Source of the DNA: Lumbricus rubellus
Lineage: Eukaryota; Annelida; Clitellata; Crassiclitellata; Lumbricidae
DNA length: 64,000 nucleotides
Direction: 5' to 3'
Assembly (NCBI GenBank): GCA_945859605.1
Contig: OX243819.1
Coordinates: 4,991,326 to 5,055,325, forward strand
Below, in pieces: positions 22,149-29,292 of this stretch (within the stretch, counting starts at the first letter, position 1; the number at the start of each line of letters is the position of its first letter). Under the pieces are notes generated by a model. That model was not told where the DNA came from and did no database searches. It saw nothing but the letters and a program-made list of their open reading frames with translations. The translations under genes were made by a program, and so were the position numbers.

Positions 22149-22164
22149 TTCTATATCATCAATT

Positions 22165-22170
22165 TTTAAA
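22165..22170 (-). promoter_or_regulatory. TTTAAA, 117-residue protein gene
   Basis: 16 nt upstream of the ATG at 22148, directly abutting the stop codon of the upstream gene (22171-22173). Confidence 0.6.
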
Positions 22171-23070
22171 TTAGATCATCAATTTTTTATATTCATCTTT
22201 GGTTATCACTCTTTGTCTTAGTAACTCATCCGTCATACCTACAATTTCATTTCTTACACCCGTATTTCCCGCTTTGTAGCTATATATTCGCAACTCTAAT
22301 TGTTTTACTAATTCGTTAGGATCTGAAGGAATGGTAATTATTCCGCTTCCTGTTTTACCTCTTAACTTCATGTAATCGTCCCATATGGGTTTTATTATCT
22401 GTTTATATTTTACACTTCTAGACGATTTAGGTTTGTTTGGTTTATTTGGCTGACTCATGGCATTCGTTTTAGTTAGAATCTCGGCGTATTCTTCGAGATC
22501 ACGATTATCATAAATTGAACTGTTTGGACTAGCTAACGTTAACAATTCCCATAATCCTGGAGTTCCTTGATAAGTTGTGGTTCCAACTGTAATATCATTT
22601 CCTTGGATTGAGGCTTCGCTGTCACCGATGTAGAATTTTCCATCTCTTGATCTTAATCCGAATGTTGTATCCACAAGTCTTCTATCGGAAGCATATTTTT
22701 TAAGGTATTCAACTGCAATATTTCCTAATTCTAACCTTCTAATGTCTTCTACTGGGTCATCGTCATCGTACGCCTCTATAGACGGATACTGAGGAAATTG
22801 AATGGTTTTCAACGAATCTGGAAGTGCTTTTAGAGCAAGTGATGTTGCTGCAGAATTATCCTTTATTGTCGACAGCAAAGCGTTTTGTTCTTTCGAAATT
22901 GCTGATTGAGAGTCGACTATTGGTTTGTAGATTTTCGTTAATTCTCGTTGAAGTCCAAGATCATCTATTCTCTCTGAGAGAAAGTTTTGTTTAATATTTT
23001 TTTTCGTTTTTAAAAACTCTTCGATAATAAAATCTCTTTTTGCAGGATCGCTAATTTTCAGTAGTGACAT
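22171..23070 (-). CDS. DUF8207-like Polinton protein
   Basis: 299 residues from the ATG at 23070; the frame is open to 23145, but the upstream part is translated AAACGTAAACAT repeats and lies before the TTTAAA at 23092-23097. The first 110 residues are a charged, helical, probably coiled-coil region. The core near residues 150-195 (GKFYIGDSEASIQGNDITVG, TYQGTPGLWELLT) matches a domain common in Polinton-derived proteins that I recall as DUF8207. The C-terminal third is basic. Function unknown; its place among capsid genes suggests a structural or assembly part. The frame is intact. Confidence 0.65.
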   Translation of the reverse strand: MSLLKISDPAKRDFIIEEFLKTKKNIKQNFLSERIDDLGLQRELTKIYKPIVDSQSAISKEQNALLSTIKDNSAATSLALKALPDSLKTIQFPQYPSIEAYDDDDPVEDIRRLELGNIAVEYLKKYASDRRLVDTTFGLRSRDGKFYIGDSEASIQGNDITVGTTTYQGTPGLWELLTLASPNSSIYDNRDLEEYAEILTKTNAMSQPNKPNKPKSSRSVKYKQIIKPIWDDYMKLRGKTGSGIITIPSDPNELVKQLELRIYSYKAGNTGVRNEIVGMTDELLRQRVITKDEYKKLMI

Positions 23071-23091
23071 TTTTTTATTATAAGTATAATG

Positions 23092-23097
23092 TTTAAA
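23092..23097 (-). promoter_or_regulatory. TTTAAA, DUF8207-like gene
   Basis: 21 nt upstream of the ATG at 23070. Behind it lie AACGTAAA repeats (23097-23152), which fill the intergenic gap. Confidence 0.55.
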
Positions 23098-23157
23098 ACG
23101 TAACGTAAAACGTAAACGTAAAACGTAAACATAAAACGTAAACATAAAACGTACAAT

Positions 23158-23544
23158 TTATGCATCGTAGTAATTAACATAACATATGGAGTCTTTTTCG
23201 TTTATAGTAACTGGTGAATCGGAGTTGTTTTGTATTGTAATTATTATATCCTCTGCGTCCTCTAGTACTGTACCATCTTGAAGGCTCAGTCTGAGTTGTT
23301 TCAACTTCTGTCTAAGAGAGACTAGACACATTCCACTGGTCATTCGGACTCCAAGGCCTACTTCTACTGTAATATTTGTCTTTGGTTCAATCGTTATCGC
23401 TTGCTGAGCAAAAATCTCATATCTGTCGCCTGCTCGTTGTCTTGCAGGAGCGTGAGTGACCACTTTAGGCATCCAAATTATCGGACTCACACGAGGCTTC
23501 CGTTTGGTGATAAATTTGTGTATTGGGTGACCGTATCCAGACAT
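23158..23544 (-). CDS. dUTPase-fold protein lacking catalytic residues
   Basis: 128 residues. After a basic N-terminus, the order of strands follows trimeric dUTPases: RAGDRYEIFAQQAITIEPK (motif 1 region), VEVGLGVRMTSGMCLVSL (GLxxxxPxG strand), then DGTVLEDAEDIIITIQNNS (where active enzymes have GVIDxDYRG) and INEKDSICYVNYY (GDRIAQL strand). The catalytic aspartate-tyrosine and the RS motif are replaced, so hydrolysis is unlikely. It lies among virion genes, with TTTAAA 15 nt before the ATG. Adenovirus E4-ORF1 is a known case of a repurposed dUTPase. A structural or host-interaction role is inference. Confidence 0.55.
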   Translation of the reverse strand: MSGYGHPIHKFITKRKPRVSPIIWMPKVVTHAPARQRAGDRYEIFAQQAITIEPKTNITVEVGLGVRMTSGMCLVSLRQKLKQLRLSLQDGTVLEDAEDIIITIQNNSDSPVTINEKDSICYVNYYDA

Positions 23545-23559
23545 TTATATAAGTGGTTT

Positions 23560-23565
23560 TTTAAA
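23560..23565 (-). promoter_or_regulatory. TTTAAA, dUTPase-fold gene
   Basis: 15 nt upstream of the ATG at 23544. It contains the TAA (23561-23563) that closes the alternative frame of the preceding gene. Confidence 0.6.
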
Positions 23566-24183
23566 GTAACATTCCAAGAATAGGAATATTTTTAAATGGT
23601 GAATTGGGTCCCAAGATAAGACCTTCACCGCTGATATATCCTGCTCCTCTTTTCATAAACAGACCAGACCCGATATCGAAACACCCTTTTTCCACGGAGA
23701 TAGAAAAAGACCTTCCCCAGCAGGCTTTATCTTACAGCATATTCCTCCTTTCTTAACGTAGAGCACTCCAGATCCACTTGTCTGATGTGAGATCGAAGAT
23801 CCACTTATTTTATCGACAATTTTGGAACCAGCTGCAGAACCCAATCCTGTTAAGGCTCCTGTGGCTAAACTCGGGAGAACACTAGACAGAAGGAACTTTC
23901 CGGCTGTTGCTAAGAACGGTAGAATAGCGCCAATAAATCCGCCTTCGACTCTCGCATTGTCTTCTAATTGCTTTTTACCCATTTTAATTGTCAAACCAGT
24001 TCCATTCTGATACGCTTTAGTTAACTTGTTGATTTGCCTCTGGTTTAGAGCTAATACATGCTCACCAGTTATGTCTCCATGAGAAAGTCTTATACTCACC
24101 CCAGTTCCTGCTTGAACAGCTCGCTTAATCTTCTCTTTTTGCCCTTCAGAAATATTAACTTTGACCTTAGCGTAAGCGCTCAT
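23561..24183 (-). CDS. Glycine-rich membrane-active virion-type protein (frameshift near 3' end)
   Basis: From 24183 the frame runs 176 codons to 23653. The N-terminal half repeats a pattern (SEGQKEKIKRAVQAGTGVSI; NQRQINKLTKAYQNGTGLTI), two similar basic units of about 40 residues. A hydrophobic glycine/alanine segment follows (IGAILPFLATAGKFLLSSVL to GLGSAAGSK). The tail becomes unlike the rest just before the stop, while another minus frame is open from about 23675 to a TAA at 23561 with similar glycine-rich composition. A one-base break near 23670-23690 is therefore likely. LTGLG fits the adenovirus protease consensus. The role is probably minor virion or core protein. One copy of the 24-bp repeat lies in the coding region. 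Confidence 0.6.
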
Positions 24184-24201
24184 CTTATATTAAATATAAA
24201 C

Positions 24202-24207
24202 TTTAAA
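24202..24207 (-). promoter_or_regulatory. TTTAAA, glycine-rich protein gene
   Basis: 18 nt upstream of the ATG at 24183 and adjacent to the penton-like gene stop at 24208. Confidence 0.6.
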
Positions 24208-24981
24208 TTAAACCTCTCTTATGTGAAATCGTATCGACAATTCCTCACCTCTTAAATTAATTAGTTTTCCATTTTGGTCTATTAGTTTTGTTTCCATCGA
24301 TGAAATAGAGTATAGCGTTATTGGAAGATATACGAGATTGTGAGAAGATTCGATTATCTTGTAACCAGGCCCGACCGATGGAAAGAAAGAATAAATTATG
24401 TTCTCCGTAGTTCCGTTGGCATACGATGATCCTATTACATCACTCGTAACTCGTAAACTATTCACGCTGTTTATATCGACTATGTGCTCGGATTCGTTAT
24501 ATCCTTCGGAGTATACACGACTCTGAAATCCTAGAACGGTGCTAATTGAATTTGGTACTGTAAAATCAACTTTATAGTTCTCATCAATTTCCAAAACGGC
24601 CTTTAACGTGTTGTTATTTGGTCGCAACTTTATACATTGACCATGACCTTCTTCTTTCAAAATTCTTTGTATGTAATCGTTTAAGTCTTCGATTTCATAG
24701 CAACCGGTTGGAATGTCTAAATCTTCCCATGTTACACCGTTATCTGATGAATATACGAATTTATTATTTGTTTCGTCTATATTAGGAAAACTGTAGTACG
24801 TTTCAAGATTAACAAGGGCCATTTCATATTTTTTACTTTTATCCAGTTCGATTAGTGGATTAAATTTCGTTCGAATTCGTGTGCTCCTTTCGCTCAACAA
24901 AATGCAAAAGGATTCTTTAGCCTCTGTGTTGCGTGCAATCGTTTGAGTATTAGATAAAATTTCGTCAAGAAGGGTTTCCAT
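24208..24981 (-). CDS. Penton-like minor capsid protein
   Basis: 257 residues. The pattern SERSTRIRTKFNPLIELDKS, KKYEMALVNLETYYSFPN, then a central beta-rich stretch with SISTVLGFQSRVYS and a C-terminal SIRFHIREV is that of the single-jelly-roll minor capsid (penton) proteins of Polintons and adintoviruses. It neighbours the packaging ATPase, as in other elements. The frame is intact and the start has TTTAAA 14 nt upstream. The fold is inferred from the family. Confidence 0.75.
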   Translation of the reverse strand: METLLDEILSNTQTIARNTEAKESFCILLSERSTRIRTKFNPLIELDKSKKYEMALVNLETYYSFPNIDETNNKFVYSSDNGVTWEDLDIPTGCYEIEDLNDYIQRILKEEGHGQCIKLRPNNNTLKAVLEIDENYKVDFTVPNSISTVLGFQSRVYSEGYNESEHIVDINSVNSLRVTSDVIGSSYANGTTENIIYSFFPSVGPGYKIIESSHNLVYLPITLYSISSMETKLIDQNGKLINLRGEELSIRFHIREV

Positions 24982-24995
24982 TTTAGATAGCTATT

Positions 24996-25001
24996 TTTAA
25001 A
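24996..25001 (-). promoter_or_regulatory. TTTAAA, penton-like gene
   Basis: 14 nt upstream of the ATG at 24981. Confidence 0.6.
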
Positions 25002-25047
25002 CCTAGAATATAAAATCTTAAATTTTGTTATCATTTTATTATTGCTT

Positions 25048-25824
25048 TTATTTAATGTAAAATGTATCTAATCCAGATCTGTACCTGCCCTTATTTGTTT
25101 TACTAGTAAGGTCTATAACCACAAAACCATGCGTTTCATCCCATGCAGTTTTGCATAGTTTACGAAATTCTTCAATAGTCATATCATCTACACCTATATG
25201 ATCGCTGTATATGTGGTTAATATTTTTAAGGTCTTGAGGGAACAAACATATAAAGTTGGCATTCTCTCTTATAGTTTGTCTGGGCAGCTTGAAATAATTT
25301 TGTGCTAGGTAAAAGCAGTCTACATTACTATGCCTACCTCTTATATAATAGGATTCGCATTTATTTTGTCGCTCTAACTGTAAATCATCAAAAATCATGA
25401 GATTCTTCTTATCTCGACTTAAGTCTCGTGGATCTGGAACATCTTCTGAGGTTTCAAAGAACTTGCAATCTATATCGGATTTCTTTTCCATGTTTTTAGA
25501 CATTTCCTCGACAACGGCGGTCAGTGATACATTTAATTTCATGATCTCATCTCGATTATCAAAAAGTCTTATAATTGCTTCCTTTGGTAATTTCTCTTCG
25601 AATGCTTTCTTAAGTATCCTATACTCCGGTTGAAATAAACTTTTGCCAAAGATCTGCAGGTTATCGTAGTCTAACCAACCAGGTCTCAGTAATAAATTAA
25701 GTAGTAATATTGTCTTGCCGCATTGAGACTTACCGACGATCAAACCTCTGATGCTTCTTGGTAGGAGAGGACTGTTAAAGCGTTTAGATGTATCTTCATT
25801 CCATGACAGGTCTTGGACTTCCAT
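25048..25824 (-). CDS. Genome-packaging ATPase (FtsK/HerA, A32-like)
   Basis: 258 residues. Walker A is GKSQCGKT (residues 31-38) after the strand RSIRGLIV. Walker B is NLMIFDD (141-147), followed by DLQLERQNKCESYYIRGRHS, the usual sensor region. This is the short packaging ATPase type shared by Polintons, virophages and large DNA viruses, thought to pump DNA into the capsid. The frame is intact. The ATG at 25824 is 20 bp from the divergent PLA2 gene, so both share one short AT-rich promoter region (25825-25844). Confidence 0.92.
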   Translation of the reverse strand: MEVQDLSWNEDTSKRFNSPLLPRSIRGLIVGKSQCGKTILLLNLLLRPGWLDYDNLQIFGKSLFQPEYRILKKAFEEKLPKEAIIRLFDNRDEIMKLNVSLTAVVEEMSKNMEKKSDIDCKFFETSEDVPDPRDLSRDKKNLMIFDDLQLERQNKCESYYIRGRHSNVDCFYLAQNYFKLPRQTIRENANFICLFPQDLKNINHIYSDHIGVDDMTIEEFRKLCKTAWDETHGFVVIDLTSKTNKGRYRSGLDTFYIK

Positions 25825-25844
25825 TTTAATTATATTATATTAAA
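25825..25844. promoter_or_regulatory. Shared divergent promoter, ATPase/PLA2
   Basis: Only 20 bp, all A/T (TTTAATTATATTATATTAAA), separate two divergent start codons. The sequence is nearly self-complementary. Confidence 0.6.
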
Positions 25845-26381
25845 ATGGAGCACAACTCGTATTGTGTAAAATGTAAGCGACAAACTGAGTGTAGAGATAT
25901 TCAACGAGTCGTCAGTAAGAATGGTAGACCTATGCTTAGGGGTGTGTGCGTTGAGTGTGGCGCTAGAAAAACTCAGTTTACTAAAATGTCCACCGCTACA
26001 GGTGGTGATTTAGTCTCAGCTCTCAATTCTGCTACTTCCAACATTAAACTTCCATGGGCAAAATATCCGGGCGAAATGCATCTTCCAGGACATTCTTTCA
26101 CGGGTCCAGGAACTCGATTGGATTTGCGTTTAAACCCTGACGGGACGCCAAAAGATTGGAGTAAACCAGTAGACAGAGTTGATGCAGCAGCCTATCGTCA
26201 CGACCTAGCTTACGCTAAACATACTGATACAGCAGGGAGAAACGTCGCTGACAGAGCTATGATAGATGAATTAAATAATATACCTAATCCTTCGTTCCGC
26301 GAACGAATTGAACGATCTATAGTTAAACCAATTTTATCAACGAAAACCCATTTTGGAATGGGGTTGAAAAAAAAACTCTGA
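25845..26381 (+). CDS. Zinc-ribbon/phospholipase A2-like protein
   Basis: 178 residues. CVKC (7-10) and CVEC (35-38) form a zinc ribbon similar to DUF5679. Residues 78-142 look like the parvovirus VP1-type PLA2: calcium loop FTGPGTRLDL (85-94), then the catalytic pair in DAAAYRHDLAY (His119-Asp120) and a downstream Asp in DRAMIDEL. In parvoviruses this domain breaches endosomal membranes during entry, and a similar role is inferred. The frame ends at TGA 26379-26381 after nine A (26367-26375). The integrase frame is open through this end in the -1 frame. Confidence 0.8.
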   Translation: MEHNSYCVKCKRQTECRDIQRVVSKNGRPMLRGVCVECGARKTQFTKMSTATGGDLVSALNSATSNIKLPWAKYPGEMHLPGHSFTGPGTRLDLRLNPDGTPKDWSKPVDRVDAAAYRHDLAYAKHTDTAGRNVADRAMIDELNNIPNPSFRERIERSIVKPILSTKTHFGMGLKKKL

Positions 26382-26383
26382 GA

Positions 26384-27298
26384 TGGACAGACCAACTTGC
26401 TGACGAATTGCATAAACCTATAGTCAGGAAGTTCAGGAAGCGAGTTGTTTATGTTCAGGGAGTGGACAGAATTTGGGCGGGTGACTTGATTGACATGCAG
26501 GCTTATGCTAAATTTAATTCTGGGGTGAAATATTTGTTAAGTGTTATTGATATATTTTCCAAGTATGCATTTATTCAGCCGTTAAAAGATAAGCGCGGAG
26601 AATCTGTGGCAGATGCTTTCGTTAAAATATTTAATACGAGCAAAAGAAGGGGTGAAAAACTTTGGGTCGATAAGGGAACAGAATTCTATAATAAACAGGT
26701 AAAATCATTAGGTATGCAGTTGTACTCAACTGAGAACGAAGAGAAATCTTGTATCGTAGAAAGATTTAATAGAACAGTAAAAGAGAAGATGTTTAAATAT
26801 TTTACAGCAAACTCAACTCAGAGATATATCGATGTTTTAGATAATATGGTTAATTTATACAACAACACAAGACATTCTTCCATTAAAATGACTCCTGTTA
26901 AAGCGAGTATCAAAGCAAACGAATGGGTTGTGTGGATGAATCTGTATGGTGATGCTGTACCTGAAACTATTAAACCTAAATTTTCAGTAGGAGATAAAGT
27001 AAGAATTTCTAAGAAGAAAAAGACATTTGAGAAAGGCTACACAAATCGTTGGACACAAGAAATTTTTACTATAACACAAATCCAATACACAGACCCTATA
27101 ACCTATAAAATATCTGACTATCATGGAGAAGAAATAAAAGGGACATTTTATGAAGCTGAGTTACAATCGACAACGCAAGATACATTTAAAATAGAGAAGA
27201 TTATAAGAAAAAAAGGAAATCGGTCTTTGGTTAAATGGTTAGGCTATGATGAGACCTTTAACTCATGGGTTAATAATAAAGACTTGATATCATTGTGA
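26384..27298 (+). CDS. Retroviral-type integrase with chromodomain (start lost or shifted)
   Basis: The DDE core has Asp in WAGDLIDM, Asp in WVDKGTEF and Glu in CIVERFNRT. I count 29 residues between the last two, shorter than the usual 33-35. The C-terminus has an SH3-like part and a chromodomain (FKIEKIIRKKGNRSLVKWLG, then NSWVNNKDL). The frame is open from 26327, but the first in-frame ATG is inside the core. An ATG at 26383, 2 nt after the PLA2 stop, is in another frame and would lead into it after a one-base change. A -1 slip on the A9 run of the PLA2 gene would also lead into it. Integrase inserts the element and makes the 6-bp duplication seen here. Confidence 0.88.
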   Translation, partial: WTDQLADELHKPIVRKFRKRVVYVQGVDRIWAGDLIDMQAYAKFNSGVKYLLSVIDIFSKYAFIQPLKDKRGESVADAFVKIFNTSKRRGEKLWVDKGTEFYNKQVKSLGMQLYSTENEEKSCIVERFNRTVKEKMFKYFTANSTQRYIDVLDNMVNLYNNTRHSSIKMTPVKASIKANEWVVWMNLYGDAVPETIKPKFSVGDKVRISKKKKTFEKGYTNRWTQEIFTITQIQYTDPITYKISDYHGEEIKGTFYEAELQSTTQDTFKIEKIIRKKGNRSLVKWLGYDETFNSWVNNKDLISL

Positions 27299-27570
27299 AT
27301 TTACTACTACTATTAGCAAATTGTTTCTACTACAGCCCTTGTGCAATCATTACTTCTCTATGAATAAGATCACGCTTTAATAACAAGTTCTACTGTTCAT
27401 TCGCAGCTTGGTATCATCGATTATGTCGAAAGTAGGTCATGAAGCACGCTGACTAAAAAAAAAAGGTCGTTAACTTTCTTGGGCGGTCAAAATCGAAAAA
27501 CAAAATTCTTGACTTTTTGAGACGGTTTACAAAAAAAAAAAAAGTTAAAAAAAAGTTTTAAAAAAAAAAA

Positions 27571-27610
<40 letters not shown>

Positions 27611-28014
27611 AAAAAAATTTTTTTTTTTAAAAAAAACCTAGAAAAAAAAACCTAGAAAAAAAAACCTAGAAAAAAGTTAGAAAAAACCTAGGAAAAAGTT
27701 AGAAAAAAAACCTAGAAAAAAAGGTGGAAAAAAAAACCTAGAAAAAAAGTTAGAAAAAAGTTAGAAAAAAAACTTATAAAAAAAATAGAAAAAAAATAGA
27801 AAAAAAACTTAGAAAAAAAGTTAGAAAAAAAGTTAGAAAAAAAACTTAGAAAAAAGTTAGAAAAAAAACTTAGAAAAAAAGTTAGAAAAAAAAGTTAGAA
27901 AAAAAAAACTTAGAAAAAAAACTTGGAAAAAAAGTGTGTGTGTGTGTGTGTGTGTATACATAAGTCTTGTAAACAGCGATTTTCATTTCGCGTCTTCATA
28001 AACTTTTCTTCATC
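27299..28014. repeat. Polinton non-coding arm with A-rich tract
   Basis: 27299-27450 has no recognisable feature. From about 27532 to 27945 the plus strand is almost only A, with short words such as CCTAGAAAAAAA and GTTAGAAAAAAA repeated many times, then (GT)n at about 27937-27955. No gene. Confidence 0.8.
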
Positions 28015-28200
28015 ATGCAGCAGCGACAAGAATTTATCTTAGCGACAGAACCGGAAGTAGAACGACAAGATTTTTGGCCAAGGTCGATTTTTCCACAAAT
28101 TGCACCGCGTACGATAAGATTTAATCTTATTGTACCACGTGCGAAGTGTCAACGATGTTATGGATCGGTTGCAACGATAAGGCCTTCTTGCATACAATAG
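28015..28200 (+). CDS. Short unidentified ORF near the right Polinton end
   Basis: 61 codons, MQQRQEFILATEPEVERQDF to PSCIQ, with CQRC near the end. It is the only ATG frame in the 950 bp between integrase and the right terminus, and codon composition looks ordinary. I do not recognise it. It could be a small accessory gene or chance. Confidence 0.25.
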   Translation: MQQRQEFILATEPEVERQDFWPRSIFPQIAPRTIRFNLIVPRAKCQRCYGSVATIRPSCIQ

Positions 28201-28261
28201 CTTATACAAAAGACTAAGACTTTTAACTGGTTTGTAGCACTATTTTAGCTTAATTTATCGT

Positions 28262-28559
28262 CAATGGAAACACCCCCAGATTGCTCGTTTATTACCTCAA
28301 AACCTTTCCCTAGCTACTCGTTTTTTCTTCAATGGAAAACACCCCCAAAGGAGAAGAGGAGGAAATAATAAAAGACCTCTTGGTTGGCAGTCCAGCGCGC
28401 TAACCACTGTACTACCGAGCACCCCCCTCAGGAAATAATAAAAGACCCTCAGCTTGTTAACCCTATACTGGTCGACAGTCTAGCTCGCTAACCACTGTAC
28501 TACCGAGCACTCCCCTCAGGAAAATAAAAGACCCCCAGAAAATTAAAAAGACATCTACT
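28262..28559 (-). repeat. Right Polinton terminal inverted repeat with two truncated SINE heads
   Basis: Read inward from 28559: AGTAGATGTC, TTTTTAATTTTCTGGGGGTC, a tRNA-Asp-like head (28462-28517), CTGAGGGTCTTTTATTATTTCC, a second head (28377-28431), then two GGGGGTGTTT(T)CCATTGA modules near 28340 and 28270. GAAATAATAAAAGAC flanks the second head on both sides (28362-28376, 28432-28446), which is the complement of the direct repeat around the left SINE. Confidence 0.75.
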
Positions 28560-28926
28560 AACGTATGATGAGCGTGTCTACTCCCTGCTTTACCATGAGT
28601 TCGAATTCTTTTTGTGAAGCTCAGTATCGCCTTGCTGATCGGGTCCTGCGGCAACTGATCCCACATTAGCAGCAAGACTTCCTTCAGCTAGCCAATGTTC
28701 TCCAACTTTGGATAAAAATATGTCTTGCAGTATTCCAGCATAGCTCCCCAGACGTGTTAAACAATAGGGATAAGGTATACGGCGAGATTGTTAGCCATCT
28801 TTGTAAAAAATTTACTGCAGTTGATGGCAAAACTAAGGTAGCGTCATCATAATCAACCTTGCCTTACGAGCAAGCAGGCGCACTGTCCTGCTGGAAATTA
28901 AAACCAGATGCTGGAGCATACGTGGA
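28560..28926 (-). mobile_element. mariner element, right part, split by the Polinton
   Basis: Continues the copy begun at 13394: the minus strand encodes the transposase C-terminus (IRTHGKAGS-like end, LPQDPISKAILSFTKRI) and, near 28890, the FQQDSAPAC region. It matches 44221-45633 on the opposite strand. The outer half with the second inverted repeat is missing. Confidence 0.85.
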
Positions 28927-29059
28927 CTACAATGTCAAACCACGCCTCCAACCCAGTTTTCGGAGAGTCTTCATTTTTTCGGGACATCTCGCGACCCTGA
29001 CCTGTTGCGCATGCGCTGCTATGCTCATTTATATATATCGAGGCCAGTATATATTTTAT

Positions 29060-29292
29060 GTTTGGCTTGTTTGTATGTGCACTTGTTATAGCGCCCCTTA
29101 AAGCTCCTTCTACTCAGAGGCGCTCCCGAATGCAGAGCGGACACTGCATCGGAGTTTCACGCCGAAGCGCTGAGCAATTGTGAGTGAAGAACTTACCCAA
29201 GGTCCTTCCGCGGCGAGGTGGATTCAAATCTAGAACCTTCCGGCTTCAAGGCTACGATGCCACCAGTCCACTACACCACCGCGCCCGCATTA
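29060..29292 (-). repeat. tRNA-derived SINE, minus strand
   Basis: On the minus strand it starts GCGGGCGCGGTGGTGTAGTG and has a B-box-like GATTTGAATCC, GGACCTTGGGTAAG, and a tail with GAGCGCCTCTGAGTAGAAGG and GCGCTATAACAAGTGCACA. The same family is at 57588-58640 on the plus strand. Confidence 0.75.

Larger units (their letters stand above)
13680..28559. mobile_element. Maverick/Polinton (adintovirus-like) element, 14.9 kb
   Basis: Boundaries are set by a perfect 6-bp target duplication AACGTA (13674-13679 and 28560-28565) and by inverted termini starting AGTAGATGT at both ends. The AG start and 6-bp duplication are the known Polinton signature. The outer flanks are the two halves of one mariner. 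Cargo is the full Polinton core set: PolB, retroviral-type integrase, packaging ATPase, adenain-type protease, major capsid and penton-like proteins, plus accessory genes. Twelve minus-strand genes are packed with 15-120 bp gaps; PLA2 and integrase genes face the other way. It is old or poorly sequenced enough to carry about three single-base frame breaks, but no gene is heavily decayed. Whether a virion can form cannot be told from sequence. Confidence 0.95.

Noticed and set aside
13680..28559. Polinton as an exogenous virus contig or contamination
   Set aside because: The 6-bp target duplication and flanking halves of a mariner show chromosomal integration.
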